Shown here one piece after another: positions 13,066-25,346 of a DNA stretch of 64,000 nt (its first letter is position 1; each line of letters begins with the position of its first letter). Source of the stretch: Cruorifilaria tuberocauda (taxonomy: Eukaryota > Nematoda > Chromadorea > Rhabditida > Onchocercidae); NCBI GenBank assembly GCA_013365365.1, contig JABVXU010000235.1, positions 20,189-84,188 of the forward strand, in the 5' to 3' direction. Both the position numbers and the translations under genes were made by a program. The notes beneath the pieces are model-generated. The model was not told the DNA's origin, searched no databases, and worked only from the letters and a program-made list of their open reading frames with translations.

Positions 13066-14713
13066 TTAAGATTTTTTAAACCAAATCTAATTTCGAATTT
13101 TAAAAATCAAAAATCTCTCAATGTGTTTAAAGCTTCATTTGCTTTCTTGTTTTCATCCTTTATACAAACATTTTCAATCAGAAAAACTTATTAAAGGGAA
13201 TGATCGACTTTAATGGGATATTTACTTCGTGCATATTTCAGTTATATTAGGACTGATTTTTCTGCAGAGGGGACTAAAATATCTATGCCTGCTCAATGTA
13301 ATTTTGAAAGTACAGATAGTTGTAGTGAAACTTACGAAATTATTTTGTTCCTTTTCACTATTTCAAGATATTAGCCCTCTGTTTATTCAGCATTGTTATA
13401 GAAAATATCATTTTTATCGGTCATTTTTTTCTTAGCTTAAACTATCTAAGGGCCTGAGAGCAAAATATAAAATGTCTTGAAAAAAATAATAATCAAATAT
13501 CGTAAGCTGAACTTGGATTGAATGGTTAATTCACTCATAAAAGATGAACAGTTCGGATTTTGTTTTTTCATTTCAAATTTACTTACCCTTAAAATGTACG
13601 TAATTCTCACACCGACGTCTTTCTGGATCTGGAACGATTATGTGTTTGTTGTCCATTTCTTTTTTTATTTCCCCCTATAATTTGAAATATCGTTCCAGTT
13701 TTTTCTCTTCCTCTCCCTTTTATTCTTTTTGATATTCTATGGCTGCTTGTATACATGTTGTAATTACTGTGAAACTTGAAAGTTACGAAAGGTTAGAAGA
13801 AATTTTTCCAAAGATTATGAATTTAAATACTGATGGATTCGAACATAGAACATCGCACCTCTAATATAGAACTTGATTAATTACCATCGCTGTCACTTGA
13901 AGAAAAACGGTTTTTCCAAAAAATTCCAGATTATACTTCTTTCTTTCTTTCATTTCCATTCATCAAAACTTTATACCATACATATTGTATGAATGTATGC
14001 GTGCGTACCGCCTCATTTATTACTGTGATTTTATGGTCTTCACTCTTTTCTATTATCTGATACTGTAAACAACAGTTGGATGACAATGAAATGCAAGTAC
14101 CGTTGTCTCAAATTGACTTCATATGCTGCCAGTTCTAAGTTCTTTCATATTTTGTATTGACAACGCTATTTGTTGAGTATCGGATTTGTGAATATTGTAT
14201 CAAGCGAATGCAATTTTTTGGCATTTTGGGAAAATATTTCAAGAAATTACAGCAGGCAACGAGTCCATAGACTGACTCAACTGCTTTTGCTCGATATTTA
14301 AGCTATCAGTGAACAGAGCTGATTAGAAGTGATTTATTTTGATCTCGTGTTAAGTGATGTCTAAATGAGGAGATGAATTAAAGTTTAAAGTAGGACCATC
14401 GACTTATTTTTCGTCTTTTTCTATCAATTCCGAAGAAAGAACGGGAAAGTTATTTCAGTTATAGCAAGCCAGTTTAAATTGAGAGTATCATCATCTTAGC
14501 AACTTCCTTAGATTTATGTTAACAAAGACAAAATAAGAAACAGAAAATGACTAAGTTTAAGAACTAAATAAAATTAAAATAACTGAAATAGATTTGGCAG
14601 TATAATCATAATAGAAGGCACAACATAATGAAACTAATTGGTAGTCTACAACTAATAATTTAACTCATTTGTATATAAAAATGGCAAAATATCTAAATTA
14701 AAAAAATCACAAA
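13066..14713. other. Convergent 3' intergenic region (lin-42 / TOP3B)
   Basis: Both flanking genes end into this 1.6-kb gap, so it should hold both 3' untranslated regions. No coding signal was found; the open frame 13229-13435 is AT-driven. No RNA gene was recognised. Confidence 0.5.
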
Positions 14714-17700
14714 TCATCTCTTAGACACAATTCGACCATACCTTTTGATCAATACGCTACCACCGCGTTTTTGTTTCATATTCATATTTCGTCGAATAGG
14801 CTGTTCCGCACTATATGCGTGATGCAAATTTATCAAATGTGAAATGGATTTATCGCAAAAAATACAACCTCTATACATAGTTTTCTCATCCGGCAAAGAA
14901 AACTTATCCTGTAAATGATCTGATCTAGATACAAGAGATTTTTGAAGTTGCTGCATAACAGAAATCACTTATGAAAATAATTTCCAATGTAAAATCTCTG
15001 CAAATTTCTTCATAATGATACCTGACATAGAAAACTTTAATATGTTATGAATAGGTTACCTTATATTCAGCAAAAAACAGCTGTGCACCACAACCTTCAC
15101 ACTGCTTAGAAAGAACTTTAACTCGCAATGCACCTTCGAAAACTGTTACAACAGCAGAACATTTGTTGCAGGAAATACGCCACTTTGGTGCAGATTGTGG
15201 ATCGAGTGTCAGTACTCCATTACCAGTATCACATTGGCGTGGACACTGCACTACTCCCAGTGTTCTAGAAATCAAAAGCTATAAATCGTCAATCTATCTA
15301 GAAATCAGAAGTTAAAGAGAAAATTTTCATTCACCACTCAACTTTAAAAGTCCGAATTTTTATGTTAGATTTAGGCTTGGGGACTGCAATATTATATCCT
15401 GCTTACTCAGCATTACGTAATTAACAGAAACTGTTCTGACTTACAAGAACGAATGAGGACACATAGGATTGGAACATTCGTGGCACCCCGAACCTTTTTT
15501 CATTCCCTCAAATGGCGGATTGTTATAACAATAAGGACAAAACGCATATGACATTGACAATTTTCCTGTAAGTACAACAAGTACTGTATAAGCAAATATT
15601 CTTTTTTTCTCCAACTTCTACCTAATCATTTCTTCCTCAACTTTTGAAAACAAAACTTCTCTATGATTAAACATTAATCATCCTCAAATACTCATGTTTT
15701 CTTCCAAATTTCTAACTTAAGAAAATGGAATATCATTCTAAAAGTCATTTGTTTACAAAATTCACTCGATTTCAAGAAAAAAAGAAGTGGTTTACCTCCA
15801 GGACCTTGCCAATAAATCAAATCAAAGTCATCCAAAGGGCATTTGTTTTCACCATGAAGTCTCAATAACCCATCTTTCGCAGACGGCAATGAATACGTAT
15901 CCTAAAAGTATGTAAAACGTAATAATATTTTTCTCATTATTTCCCTTTAACATCTATTGATACTTTCTCTTAATTACCTGACAATTTGGGCAATGCAATC
16001 GTTGTGGTTTAGAAGCAACAAGTTTCATAAAGCGTCGGCATTTTCCACATCTGCTGAATGGTTTTCCCGAAGCAGCAAGTGGCGTGAACGAATCTGAACA
16101 AATATATAAAGGAAATAAACTAACAAGTTCTGCAGTTTACATTAGAAAGAATAGTAGTCCTATCATCTTTTGAGCATAAACATACTTTATTAGAAAATTT
16201 TGATTCATTGTTCTTTGAAAACGACGAGAAACTTTTTTACCTTCAAAAAGAGAGTCAACAAGACCAATATTTTTTACAAAGTAGATAAATTTAAGGTGGA
16301 AATTTTCAAGTACATGATTCTTGACCTGCAAATATGCATATTCCATTTCAAGACTGAATAACTGTTCAACGAAATGAATGCAAATTTCGCTATCTTTTTG
16401 CTGTAGTCTCATGGTCATTAAGGACAAAGATTTGAACCGTGTCAAAATCACTATATTATAATAGATTCCTAGAATGACTGCTTTGGGTTCTAGACTTCAA
16501 AATTAGTTACTCACAGAGCAGAAATCGGCATATCCCTTAGCAATGAGATTTAACTGACTTTCAACTTCGGATCTCATTGTAGGTAATACTAGCTCCGAAT
16601 CTATTTTCCAATAGCCATGAACAAGTGCAACGCCTAATTTTGTCGGTTTCAAGCGCCTTCTAGATTCAACCTAAAACTTTGCAAGTAATTTGAAATTTTA
16701 GTTTGAAATACAAATACAAATATGAAATACAAAAATTATTCAGTAAATATTGAAAAAATGCATATAAAGTACAAAATCCTATAATTACATTGATAAAACT
16801 AACAGTAACGTAATTCCGTTGACAAATATTGCTGATATGAACGGGGATAGAAGCATCCGTTCCGATGCCATGTTTTTCCATTAGTGATATCAATTCTGAT
16901 TCAGTGAGGTAATCCGGCGGAGTTGTCATATACTGACATATTTTTCCATTTCTTAAACCACCATCTTTGAAAGCAAAACATTACGAAACTAACAAATCCT
17001 AACTTTATTTTTTAAGCCACAACATTAAACAATTTAATTGTTTTTCTGTGATTTTTACTACCCTCGAAAGTAGAACAAAAAGGTTTAAAAACAAAAAAAA
17101 GTTGAGTAAAACTATTCCATCAGTGAAAGGATTCCAGAATACATTATCAGAATCAAAACTTACTTCAAACTGACACTTGTACCTTTAACTATGTTATAAT
17201 TTTGTGAGTCTTCCTCAACTTTCTGCCAGACCATAATTTCTGTGTGACCCAAATTGATAACATACTTACTTTTTGCAACAAATATTTCGTTTGCAATATT
17301 GATTCTTAAAAAATTATATTTATGAATCTTTAGTACAGCAATCCGATGAATTAAAACTATTAAAACCATCAAAAATATAAATTATAAAATATAAATCTTA
17401 CTTTACGTTCCTGACAAGATAAATGCAAGGCTTCATCAGTGTTGCAATAAAATGTTGTGTAATATAGTCATATACTTTTAAGGCATCTAAACAAATTCAG
17501 CAATTTACAAACAAAGCGTAAATGAATTCAGAAATTTACAAAAAAAATTTTAATATTATACAACATACTAAATTTCTTATTCTTGAATGACTTAATTTTT
17601 TATCTTCATTACTGAATTTACACATTGTTTGAAAAGATTTGGATATCTAATAATTCCAGAGGAAATAAAAAAAATTAACCTCCAGTGAGTGAACCATCAT

Positions 17701-20700
17701 TGCCACGCAAAGGTGATATTGGCGGATGATCACCTCTATCTTCACCATTACGAGGTGTTGTTATTCCATCTGATAACAACTAAATTAAAAAATTATAGTG
17801 CAAAACTTCGATATAGAAATACCTAAAAATTCCTTATTTACATAGCCAACTATTAATAGTTAAACAATGTAAACAACCTTTTTTACAATATCCTTCCAAC
17901 GGCTGTCGTTTTGTTGATGCCGCAAAGCTTCATAAAAATCAAAATTTGAAGGATATGCAGTAGTTTCTGTCCGCGGATAACTAATAAAACCCTAAAGAGA
18001 AAAAGCACGTATTGCAGTATTACCGACTATTTAAATAAAAGTGAAAAAAATTTTTACAATCGATAATCCAAATATGAAAAGGATCAACCACTCATAAAAA
18101 GCTTCCGATTTCTTTCTATCATCTAAAACAACCAATCGCAAATTATAAATGAATTCATCTCCAATTAAATTTAAGCGTTCAATAAAAACCGTCAAAAAAA
18201 ACAAAGGATATTTGAAAAAAAAAAGAGGAACATACCCTAGTGTAAAGGTATTCTGCAATACTCATAGTCTGTGCAGGACTAAGACCTAAGCCACTACTAG
18301 CAACCCTTAATAATTCAACGGTGTTCAGAGCTTGTGGACGCTCTTTCTGGACCTCCGAACTGTTTACATCAACAACAACACCTTGATTCTGCTTCTGAAA
18401 ACCCAAGCAGCACATAAATCACGACAAGGACCTAAGAAAATCTTCTAATGAAATAACACATGAATTAAGAATGTGAGTTAAAAAGTAGGAAATAACAACA
18501 TTTAGAGAAATAATGATGGACGAACTTTGATCCGATCAAAGAATAGTTCAGACACATCTTTATCAAATATACGGCCTCTGACATGAGTTGGTTTTAATTT
18601 TTCACCTGCTGAAGTTTCGAAGATTGTCTAAAATTTTTCATATATCGAAAATATGTTAACCATTGAATAATTTGCAGTATGAACTCTACAAGGAATAGAA
18701 AGTTAGAGAAAATATGCCTCTAGAACCCAAAATGGCTCTGGTTTAAACTGTGCAATTAAGTCATGGCGAGTCACACAGAATCCCAGTGTAGGTGTTTGGC
18801 ACGGACCAAATGATATAGTTGTGCTATCAAGATTACCATATTTACCCTGAAATATGGAAAAAGTCAGTATATTGCTAGTAGATGCAGATACTTATTCGCC
18901 TATGAAATGATCTGGTACAAATTAAGAAATATTAATCTCTAATTTTATCATGAAAGAAACTTAACTAATGAAATGCAGAAATTAAGAGACTGATAATAAT
19001 CCTTTGATACACCCAACAAATTGATTGAAATGATTAAATTATAATATTATGCAATAACAACCTGAAAATATCGAGTTTGAAAGCGCGTAAAGGCACAACC
19101 AATCCTCAGATCAAGCTCTTGACGTGCATCAACGGATAAGCTTTTATTGATATTAGGACGACCAAGATTCCGCATTGCCGACTTGATATCTTTCGCGGTG
19201 ATTGCTGAGAAATATGCCCTAAAAACATTTCGTTCAGTTCGCAAAAGATTTTTTAGAGAGGTTAACTCCCCACATTGTAGGCTAGAAAATATTTTAAAAA
19301 CAAAAAAAAAACAAAAACCATATATATATATGTGAAATTTCCTGTTCCAAAGAAAATCAAAAAATATACCTATAAATACTTCCCATGATATCTCCTGTTC
19401 TTGGCTTTTTTATTGAATTTTTAACCGCTTCAATCACCTGCTAATTTAAAGAATACTGAACTTCATTGAATATTGAATTAATTTAGTTGAAATCTGAGCG
19501 CTAAATATAAGTATTGTGTAATCAGCATATCAGCAGTTATAGGAATTTAACCAATATTTTATTTCGAAAGAGAAACTTTTTAGTGTTAAGTTTTAATTGT
19601 AAAAGTCCAGAACAAAACGTTCTCTCTATCAATGACTAATTAATAAGTGTGAACGCCGCGATCCAAAACTATTTCAGTAATCCGTAAAAAGTTTAAGTAC
19701 TATAAAGTTGACCAAATACCAAAAAAAACACCAACTTCAAAGCAAATATTTTCTCCCTCTTTGTCGCAATCTAACCATAAGACCAGGAAATCACAATCTT
19801 TTGCTTCCGAAGCAAGATACTGTAAATTTTTGTTTTACTAAAAGGAAAAAAAAGGAAAAAAGGAAAAAAAACATTAAATGCCTGTATTTCATGCTAAAAA
19901 GCACTATTAATTCTGAAAACTTCTAATCATGTCCTTTCTCTGCTCGTTAAGTAAAATCGTCTAGAAATGGTGTCTCCTGAGTTCGACCACTAAAAAACAA
20001 AAAAACTTGACATCGATAAATGTGTTTCCGAATTCTTAAATTCCCACCTTTCGTTTTTTTCCATTGTCTCCTTTTCCGTCACTTAAATATATCCCAATAT
20101 AAAAGATATTTTTCAAAGAATATGACAGGTAATAATAGCTAGCAATAATGAAAACTAGCAAAACATATTTTGAGAAAACCAAGTCACCTCATTCATTCGC
20201 ATTTTTGGATTTGCTTCCTTTTTCATAGTCGGTGATGAAAACAACTGAACCGGATCGACTTTTTCCCAATTATTCATTTTGGAAGGAAAATCCAGAGACA
20301 TTATGTGACCACAAGTACTTGTTACCTAAAGAAGTACAATCTCACTACTTCTTCCTACTTCAATTCAATTACAACGATAACTAGAAGTTGATACTACTTC
20401 CTTACAAAGTACTAGTATAAAAAATAAGACAGCCACTTATTACACTAATAGTTCATAAAGAATAAAAATATCGAGGTATTACATGTTAATTGATAATCCC
20501 TATTTTTAATTAATGTTTTTCATAGCTTTCACCTTAAACATAGCTGATTGTCCTTGGAACTGTCCACGGTATTCGGAAACGGAGCAGACATTGTTCCAAC
20601 CTTTAAAAATAAAAAATATTTCTGGTTTCTTAATAATGAGACCATAAGGAAATATAGAAACAACAAGAAATTACAAGCAACATCGGAAAACGATGAACGA

Positions 20701-20939
20701 CAGTTTAAGACGAAAATAGAAAAAAATGATAACAAAATTCAAATTTTAATTGCGTTGGAAGGAACTGGAAACGGTATAAGAAGGACAAGCAACATATAAG
20801 AAGAAAAAGGCAAGTAAGGTAACATGTGACTTTCACCTTTTCTTTTTTCAACTTTTCCATCAGCAAGAATTTTTGCAATAGATTCAGCAAGCATTGGTTT
20901 TTCGGCCACCATTATTACCGTCAACGGAGCCATATCCAC
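14714..20939 (-). CDS. TOP3B: DNA topoisomerase 3-beta (type IA, DNA/RNA topoisomerase)
   Basis: Type IA topoisomerase that passes single strands through a transient 5'-phosphotyrosine break; in animals TOP3B works on both DNA and mRNA. There are 21 exons from 20939 down to 14714 (2685 nt, 894 aa, against about 862 in human, recalled). The N-terminal TOPRIM domain shows VMVAEKP-like [17 protein letters not shown] and [15 protein letters not shown], with the metal-binding acidic residues. The conserved block [20 protein letters not shown] is intact. The catalytic tyrosine is in [11 protein letters not shown] (about Tyr362). [20 protein letters not shown] marks TOP3B. Several Cys-pair zinc modules follow (CGKC/CPNC, CPYC/CHEC, CNKC/CEGC, CIFC). 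The usual C-terminal RGG box is reduced to KRGG plus scattered R/K. The intron after exon 7 begins with GC rather than GT (18717-18716). Confidence 0.95.
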
Positions 20940-21594
20940 TTCTATCCCTTTCTTCCTCTACCACTCTCCTTGTCTGCATATACTTTTGTTAGCATCTTCT
21001 CGATAATTGAAATAATTCTGCTTTTTAAACTACTAAATGCAAATGCAACAAGTAGCGAGTATTAATGTGCATGCTCTACTGTAACGAACATAGAAGACTT
21101 CAACCAGCCACACGTAAAACTTGATACAACATTCTAACATTTAATAATATAATAACTTCTAAAATACTTTAGCGATCAAGCGCTCGCTGTGCATCTAAAT
21201 TTCCAAATAATAAAAATTTATTACTACTATAATTGGAAAACAACTATAACTGTATCTTTAAATCCAATGAGTAAAATTTGCAAGATATAAATGAGCATTC
21301 CTGTGTATTGTTTTTACATCAATGACATCATATTACTCTGACCTCGTAATTCATCAAAAATACTGTAATGAACATATGAAATATCTCCTATGATATCCTG
21401 CGATCATTATAAAAACCATTCAAGGACAATACAGATAAATGTGTCCAGTTAATCAATACCACACAATAAAAAAAATTTTTTAAAGCAAAAACTGTGTTCA
21501 TACAGTTATTGCTTTAAAAAATTTATTCATACCTGCACTCAATAATAAGTATGAATAAATTACATGAAAGGGAAACAACAATATCAAGAACCCT
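20940..21594. other. Intergenic gap between Pus10 and TOP3B
   Basis: Both neighbours are on the minus strand, with Pus10 upstream. The 655-bp gap should hold the Pus10 3' end and the TOP3B promoter. It contains the long hairpin at 21473-21524, listed separately. No other signal was seen. Confidence 0.5.
21473..21524. repeat. Near-perfect 23-bp inverted repeat (hairpin)
   Basis: The left arm 21473-21495 (AAATTTTTTAAAGCAAAAAC then TGT) and right arm 21502-21524 pair at 22 of 23 positions, around a 6-nt loop. It lies 71 bases past the Pus10 stop codon. A small palindromic element, a cruciform, or a structure in the Pus10 3' untranslated region would all fit. The loop is short for a typical microRNA precursor. 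Confidence 0.8.
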
Positions 21595-24499
21595 TCAATC
21601 TGGTGGCCACTCCATATCAACGTCTTCGACGTCCAATTCTAGTATGTCAACTTCGCCGCATTCAACTCCTAGTAAATCTGCCAGTGACGGTTTAGTTCGC
21701 CCAAAATCACCATGCACGAATTCTTTCACATAAGTTCCCGCTTGCGTCTCCATCCTAAAACAATAAAATCACTTTTCGGAACCTACAAAAGGAACTCCCA
21801 AGAATTTATTTTTATGTGGTCAAACAATTTAATTTACAAAGAGGAAAGCAGTTCAAAAAACCTTTGTTCATAAACTGTAGCAGTTCATTATGAATTCTAG
21901 CATGAAACAGAACATAAGGAATTATCCAACAAGTCAAAATTCCAATTCCAAAACCTGTTACTTTCAATAAACACAATATTCTAATGGATAATCGGAACCA
22001 TAGAGGTACAATAAAAAATTTGAACTTTATCATAAACGAAATAGTAATTTCTGCGTAAAAATGATTCTTTGAAAAATGCATATTAATAACTGCAACTTGA
22101 CGTACATTAACTTAAACTGAACTTCAACTTTTCACCGTTAGCATTTTAATTGTCATACCACATTTCATAATTAAAAACAAGATTTCAATAAAATACGCAA
22201 GTACACTTTATGTTACCTAACTAGAAAACGGTAATCATCCAATTTCAGTGTTGCTATGAAAAATATCATCCTTCGTCTTTCGAGCAAGGGACGGCGTTTC
22301 AGCACTCGCACAGGTGTTTTCTGAATTATTTCCATAGGTGCTTTATGGTGAAGTTCTTTTAGTACAAGATCATCTAGTTTTCGTGTGCTGTAGCAGTAAC
22401 CAGTGTATAATTTCCGCCTTTCTAAACAAATACAAAAACTATAACAGTGATTATAAGAATGTATAATTCAATATTTTAAAATTTATAATTTTTTTATTTT
22501 TTTCTTCTAAACATTATCAGTAAACAAAATCCGCTGAAATAGCTTACCATCTTGGCCATTTTTTATCAAAGATGCTTGATCTGAAGTGATTTGTTTCAAA
22601 CCGTGAAGAACTTTAACATCAAAATTTTTATTAATGCTATCCTCCAAACGTTTTAATGTGGTCTTCAAGTTATATCTCTGGAACGGAAACACTTTCTTAG
22701 GATTGATTAGCTGAAAAGAATCGGTATCATCTATTCATATTTCACTTACCTTAGAATTTTTAAGAAAAAAAAGAAAAGGCCATTACTTGAAGTACAAATG
22801 GCCTTCCGTTACCAAGCATTCGTACATCAATATCTTCTCGTCCTGAGGCTACAAAACGAGCATCATCGCATCCAGTCTCCATGATAAATGGCGCCCCAAC
22901 TTTCTCTGATACCTAAAAATCATTAAACTTTCTACCCATTTCTCCGCGATATTTTTAATATTTTACATGCAAGCTTACTGAATGTCCAATAATCTTCCTC
23001 ATATCGGTTGAAGCCGACCACGGACTTTGAGACATGTTTCTGGAAAATTTGCAATAGCGTCCGGCTATAAACAGTGGACTATGTTCAAATGAAATAGTGT
23101 AATGACAGGATATAGAAGGTGACACCATCTTGTAAATCCTGTAATTTTTTTCCGAGAAATATTCTTTTTAGAAACGAGCAAATAAAGAATGAAGTATGAC
23201 CAAATTCCTGGTGTTCAAATTTGAACAAAATGAAACAGGAAAATGAAGGTTACAACATCCCAGACCAGCTATGAAAAATGAAAATAATTCTCGGATTCAT
23301 ATGTATAGATTGAGGTTATGACTACAATAAATCTTTTTCTCTGGATTAAGGTAAATATTGTTATACATCTAATTTAAACATATTATTCTTTACTAAATTA
23401 CGAAAACCTGCTTTTCGATTTAGAGAAATTAATGCTTAGAGAAAAATTAGTGCTGCCAAAAGTAAATAAAAATTTACCGCATAACCTTCTACAAATTTAT
23501 ATCAAGGAAATATTGCATCACTTTTTGAAAAAAAACATGAATAAACAAAATCATACAATGCATATTCTCGATTCAGCTTGTGTATCAGGCCTGCAATTCG
23601 TACCTTTGTATACATTGATAAGAGTATATCTTCCATACTAGCAGATCTCAATCTTTTCCGTGATATTTGAAAGTCACTGGGAAATTCCTTCATTAAATAG
23701 TTGACATCACTCTTGTTAAATTCATCACTGTCAAATGTAAGAGTAAGAATTAAATTCGAATTCAACGATGGTGATAAACCCGTAGCCTATAATGAGGAAA
23801 CATATATAGAACTGTAAACCTGACTAACTTGAAGAATTGAATTATAATGCTGAATACATTAATCCTGCAAACTGAGAAAATCTGCGGCTATTGATAAGAC
23901 GGTAAATACGTAAACAACTGCAAAAACTCTAGGCGCTCTGAAGTTAACAAGAAGAAAACCGTACGAACATTGCGAATCTTTTTCAAATAAGTGCTGACGA
24001 TGCGTAACTTGAAAGGAATCGTGGGAAGAGTGCCGTTTGATGATGTATTCCGATAAGCTAGTTCATACAAAGCTTCCCGAAGAATTGCTGTAACAGGCAT
24101 ATTGATCGCAAGTAAAAATGATTTCGAATCATAACCGCTGCTTTTATATATTTTCTTTACCTAAAAAATTGGTTGCGATAAACTATTTAAAATATTTAAC
24201 TAGTGTCCTGAGAATTTTTTCGTCCATAGTTTTCAAAAACTTTTAAATTCGTTTCATTCAAAAATCATAAAATATAACGAAAAACTGACCGTAATAATCA
24301 AATAAGTTATTCTGAAATACTTGAAAAAATGCTCTACCTTAGCTACCACTTCGTCAACAAACTTTTCATCCAATACACCAAAACAAAGTGCGCAATTGAA
24401 CGGCTTTTCCACATTTCCAGTTTCTTCCGGTCCTCTCAACTGTCGAGCACAAAGCGTACAGAGAGGGATAGAGTCATTTGCATTGGCATTACATTCCAT
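21595..24499 (-). CDS. PUS10: tRNA pseudouridine synthase Pus10
   Basis: Makes pseudouridine 54 (and 55 in some lineages) in the tRNA T-arm. Eight exons: 24499-24338, 24160-23969, 23786-23604, 23128-22979, 22912-22787, 22710-22548, 22421-22217, 21754-21595. They sum to 1341 nt (446 aa). The N-terminus has two CxxC pairs (CTLC, CALC) as in the Pus10 zinc-binding module. SPLFIAGRYCKFSRNMSQSP follows, then the catalytic block SGREDIDVRMLGNGRPF with the expected Asp. TPVRVLKRRPL and TQAGTYVKEFVHGDFGRTKP complete the synthase fold, and the protein ends DVEDVDMEWPPD, as in animal Pus10. It is about 80 residues shorter than the human protein (529 aa, recalled), all at the N-terminal side. The exon 2 donor is ambiguous by a few bases. 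Confidence 0.93.
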
Positions 24500-25346
24500 T
24501 CTTGCGATCAGTGGCCATCGGTCACTCTCTCAGCTTGCAAATCCTCATTCACATCCACCAGCCAACAATTTCCCTTCAACATTCAACAAACAAATTCAAA
24601 TGAGGATCATGGCAATTAAAAATTGGTGCGAAAGATAATTTTGTACTTGGAGAGAGACAGAGAATGAAGAGATATGTAAGATATGTGCAGAGAGTGGAGA
24701 AGTAAACGTCCTAATAATCTTGAGTGAAAATTATGTGGCGAGTAACTGGTAGCAAAGATGCAGCAGAAAAGATATCGACTAACCGTATAGGATGGGATGA
24801 TAGAAGGAATGCTAGGTGTTTTCGTCACCTTCTCGACGGGAAGGTCACGTGCGTGGAAAGAGGTCGTGTAGAGCGATGAAATTAGCATAATTAAGAGATG
24901 ATATAAAGAGATGATAGTGTCTCCTCTGTAAATTTTGTATTAGCGGTCGCTTTCATGGTTTGTTGAAAAGGGAGGAGACGGGATGTGTTGGTTGAAGAAG
25001 AAAGAAGTGAGTGTTATGTCCCGGAAGATTTAATTGGGAAGAAGGAAGTTAAATTCAACTTTCAAGTCTCTCACTATTCAGCTCCATTTTTGGTAAAGCT
25101 ATTAATTAAGTTGAAATGGAATTTTCCTTAGCAGATAAAGTTTGCTCATATAGAAAGTTATTTCAGAAGCTGTCATTAACAACTCCAGCCCCTCCTGTCC
25201 AGCAATCCGATGAGAAAGTCACAAAAAATCACATTGTAATAACAGTTATTTAAAGATCTTCTAATTGTTGATATATTAATTGGAATTAAGATTTATAAAG
25301 TTCTAAAGTAATTTGAAAATTGAAATTAGTAGCTAAGAATTTATAG
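24500..25346. promoter_or_regulatory. Divergent intergenic region upstream of Pus10 and the modular gene
   Basis: The part next to the Pus10 start (about 24500-24960) is less AT-rich than average and carries GA-rich runs. It probably serves as the Pus10 promoter and may include unmapped 5' exons of the plus-strand gene at 25.3 kb. No coding frame could be supported. Confidence 0.35.

Noticed and set aside
13830..13905. tRNA-like B-box complement (GGATTCGAAC)
   Set aside because: No matching A box, anticodon stem or acceptor stem could be folded around it.
19840..19880. Poly-A/GGAAAAAA run in a TOP3B intron
   Set aside because: Simple sequence with no associated structure.
20548..20799. 83-codon plus-strand ORF
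   Set aside because: Antisense shadow of TOP3B exon 2 and its flanking introns.
21551..21733. Ser/Thr-rich plus-strand ORF
   Set aside because: Antisense of the last Pus10 exon, which has a far stronger homology signal.
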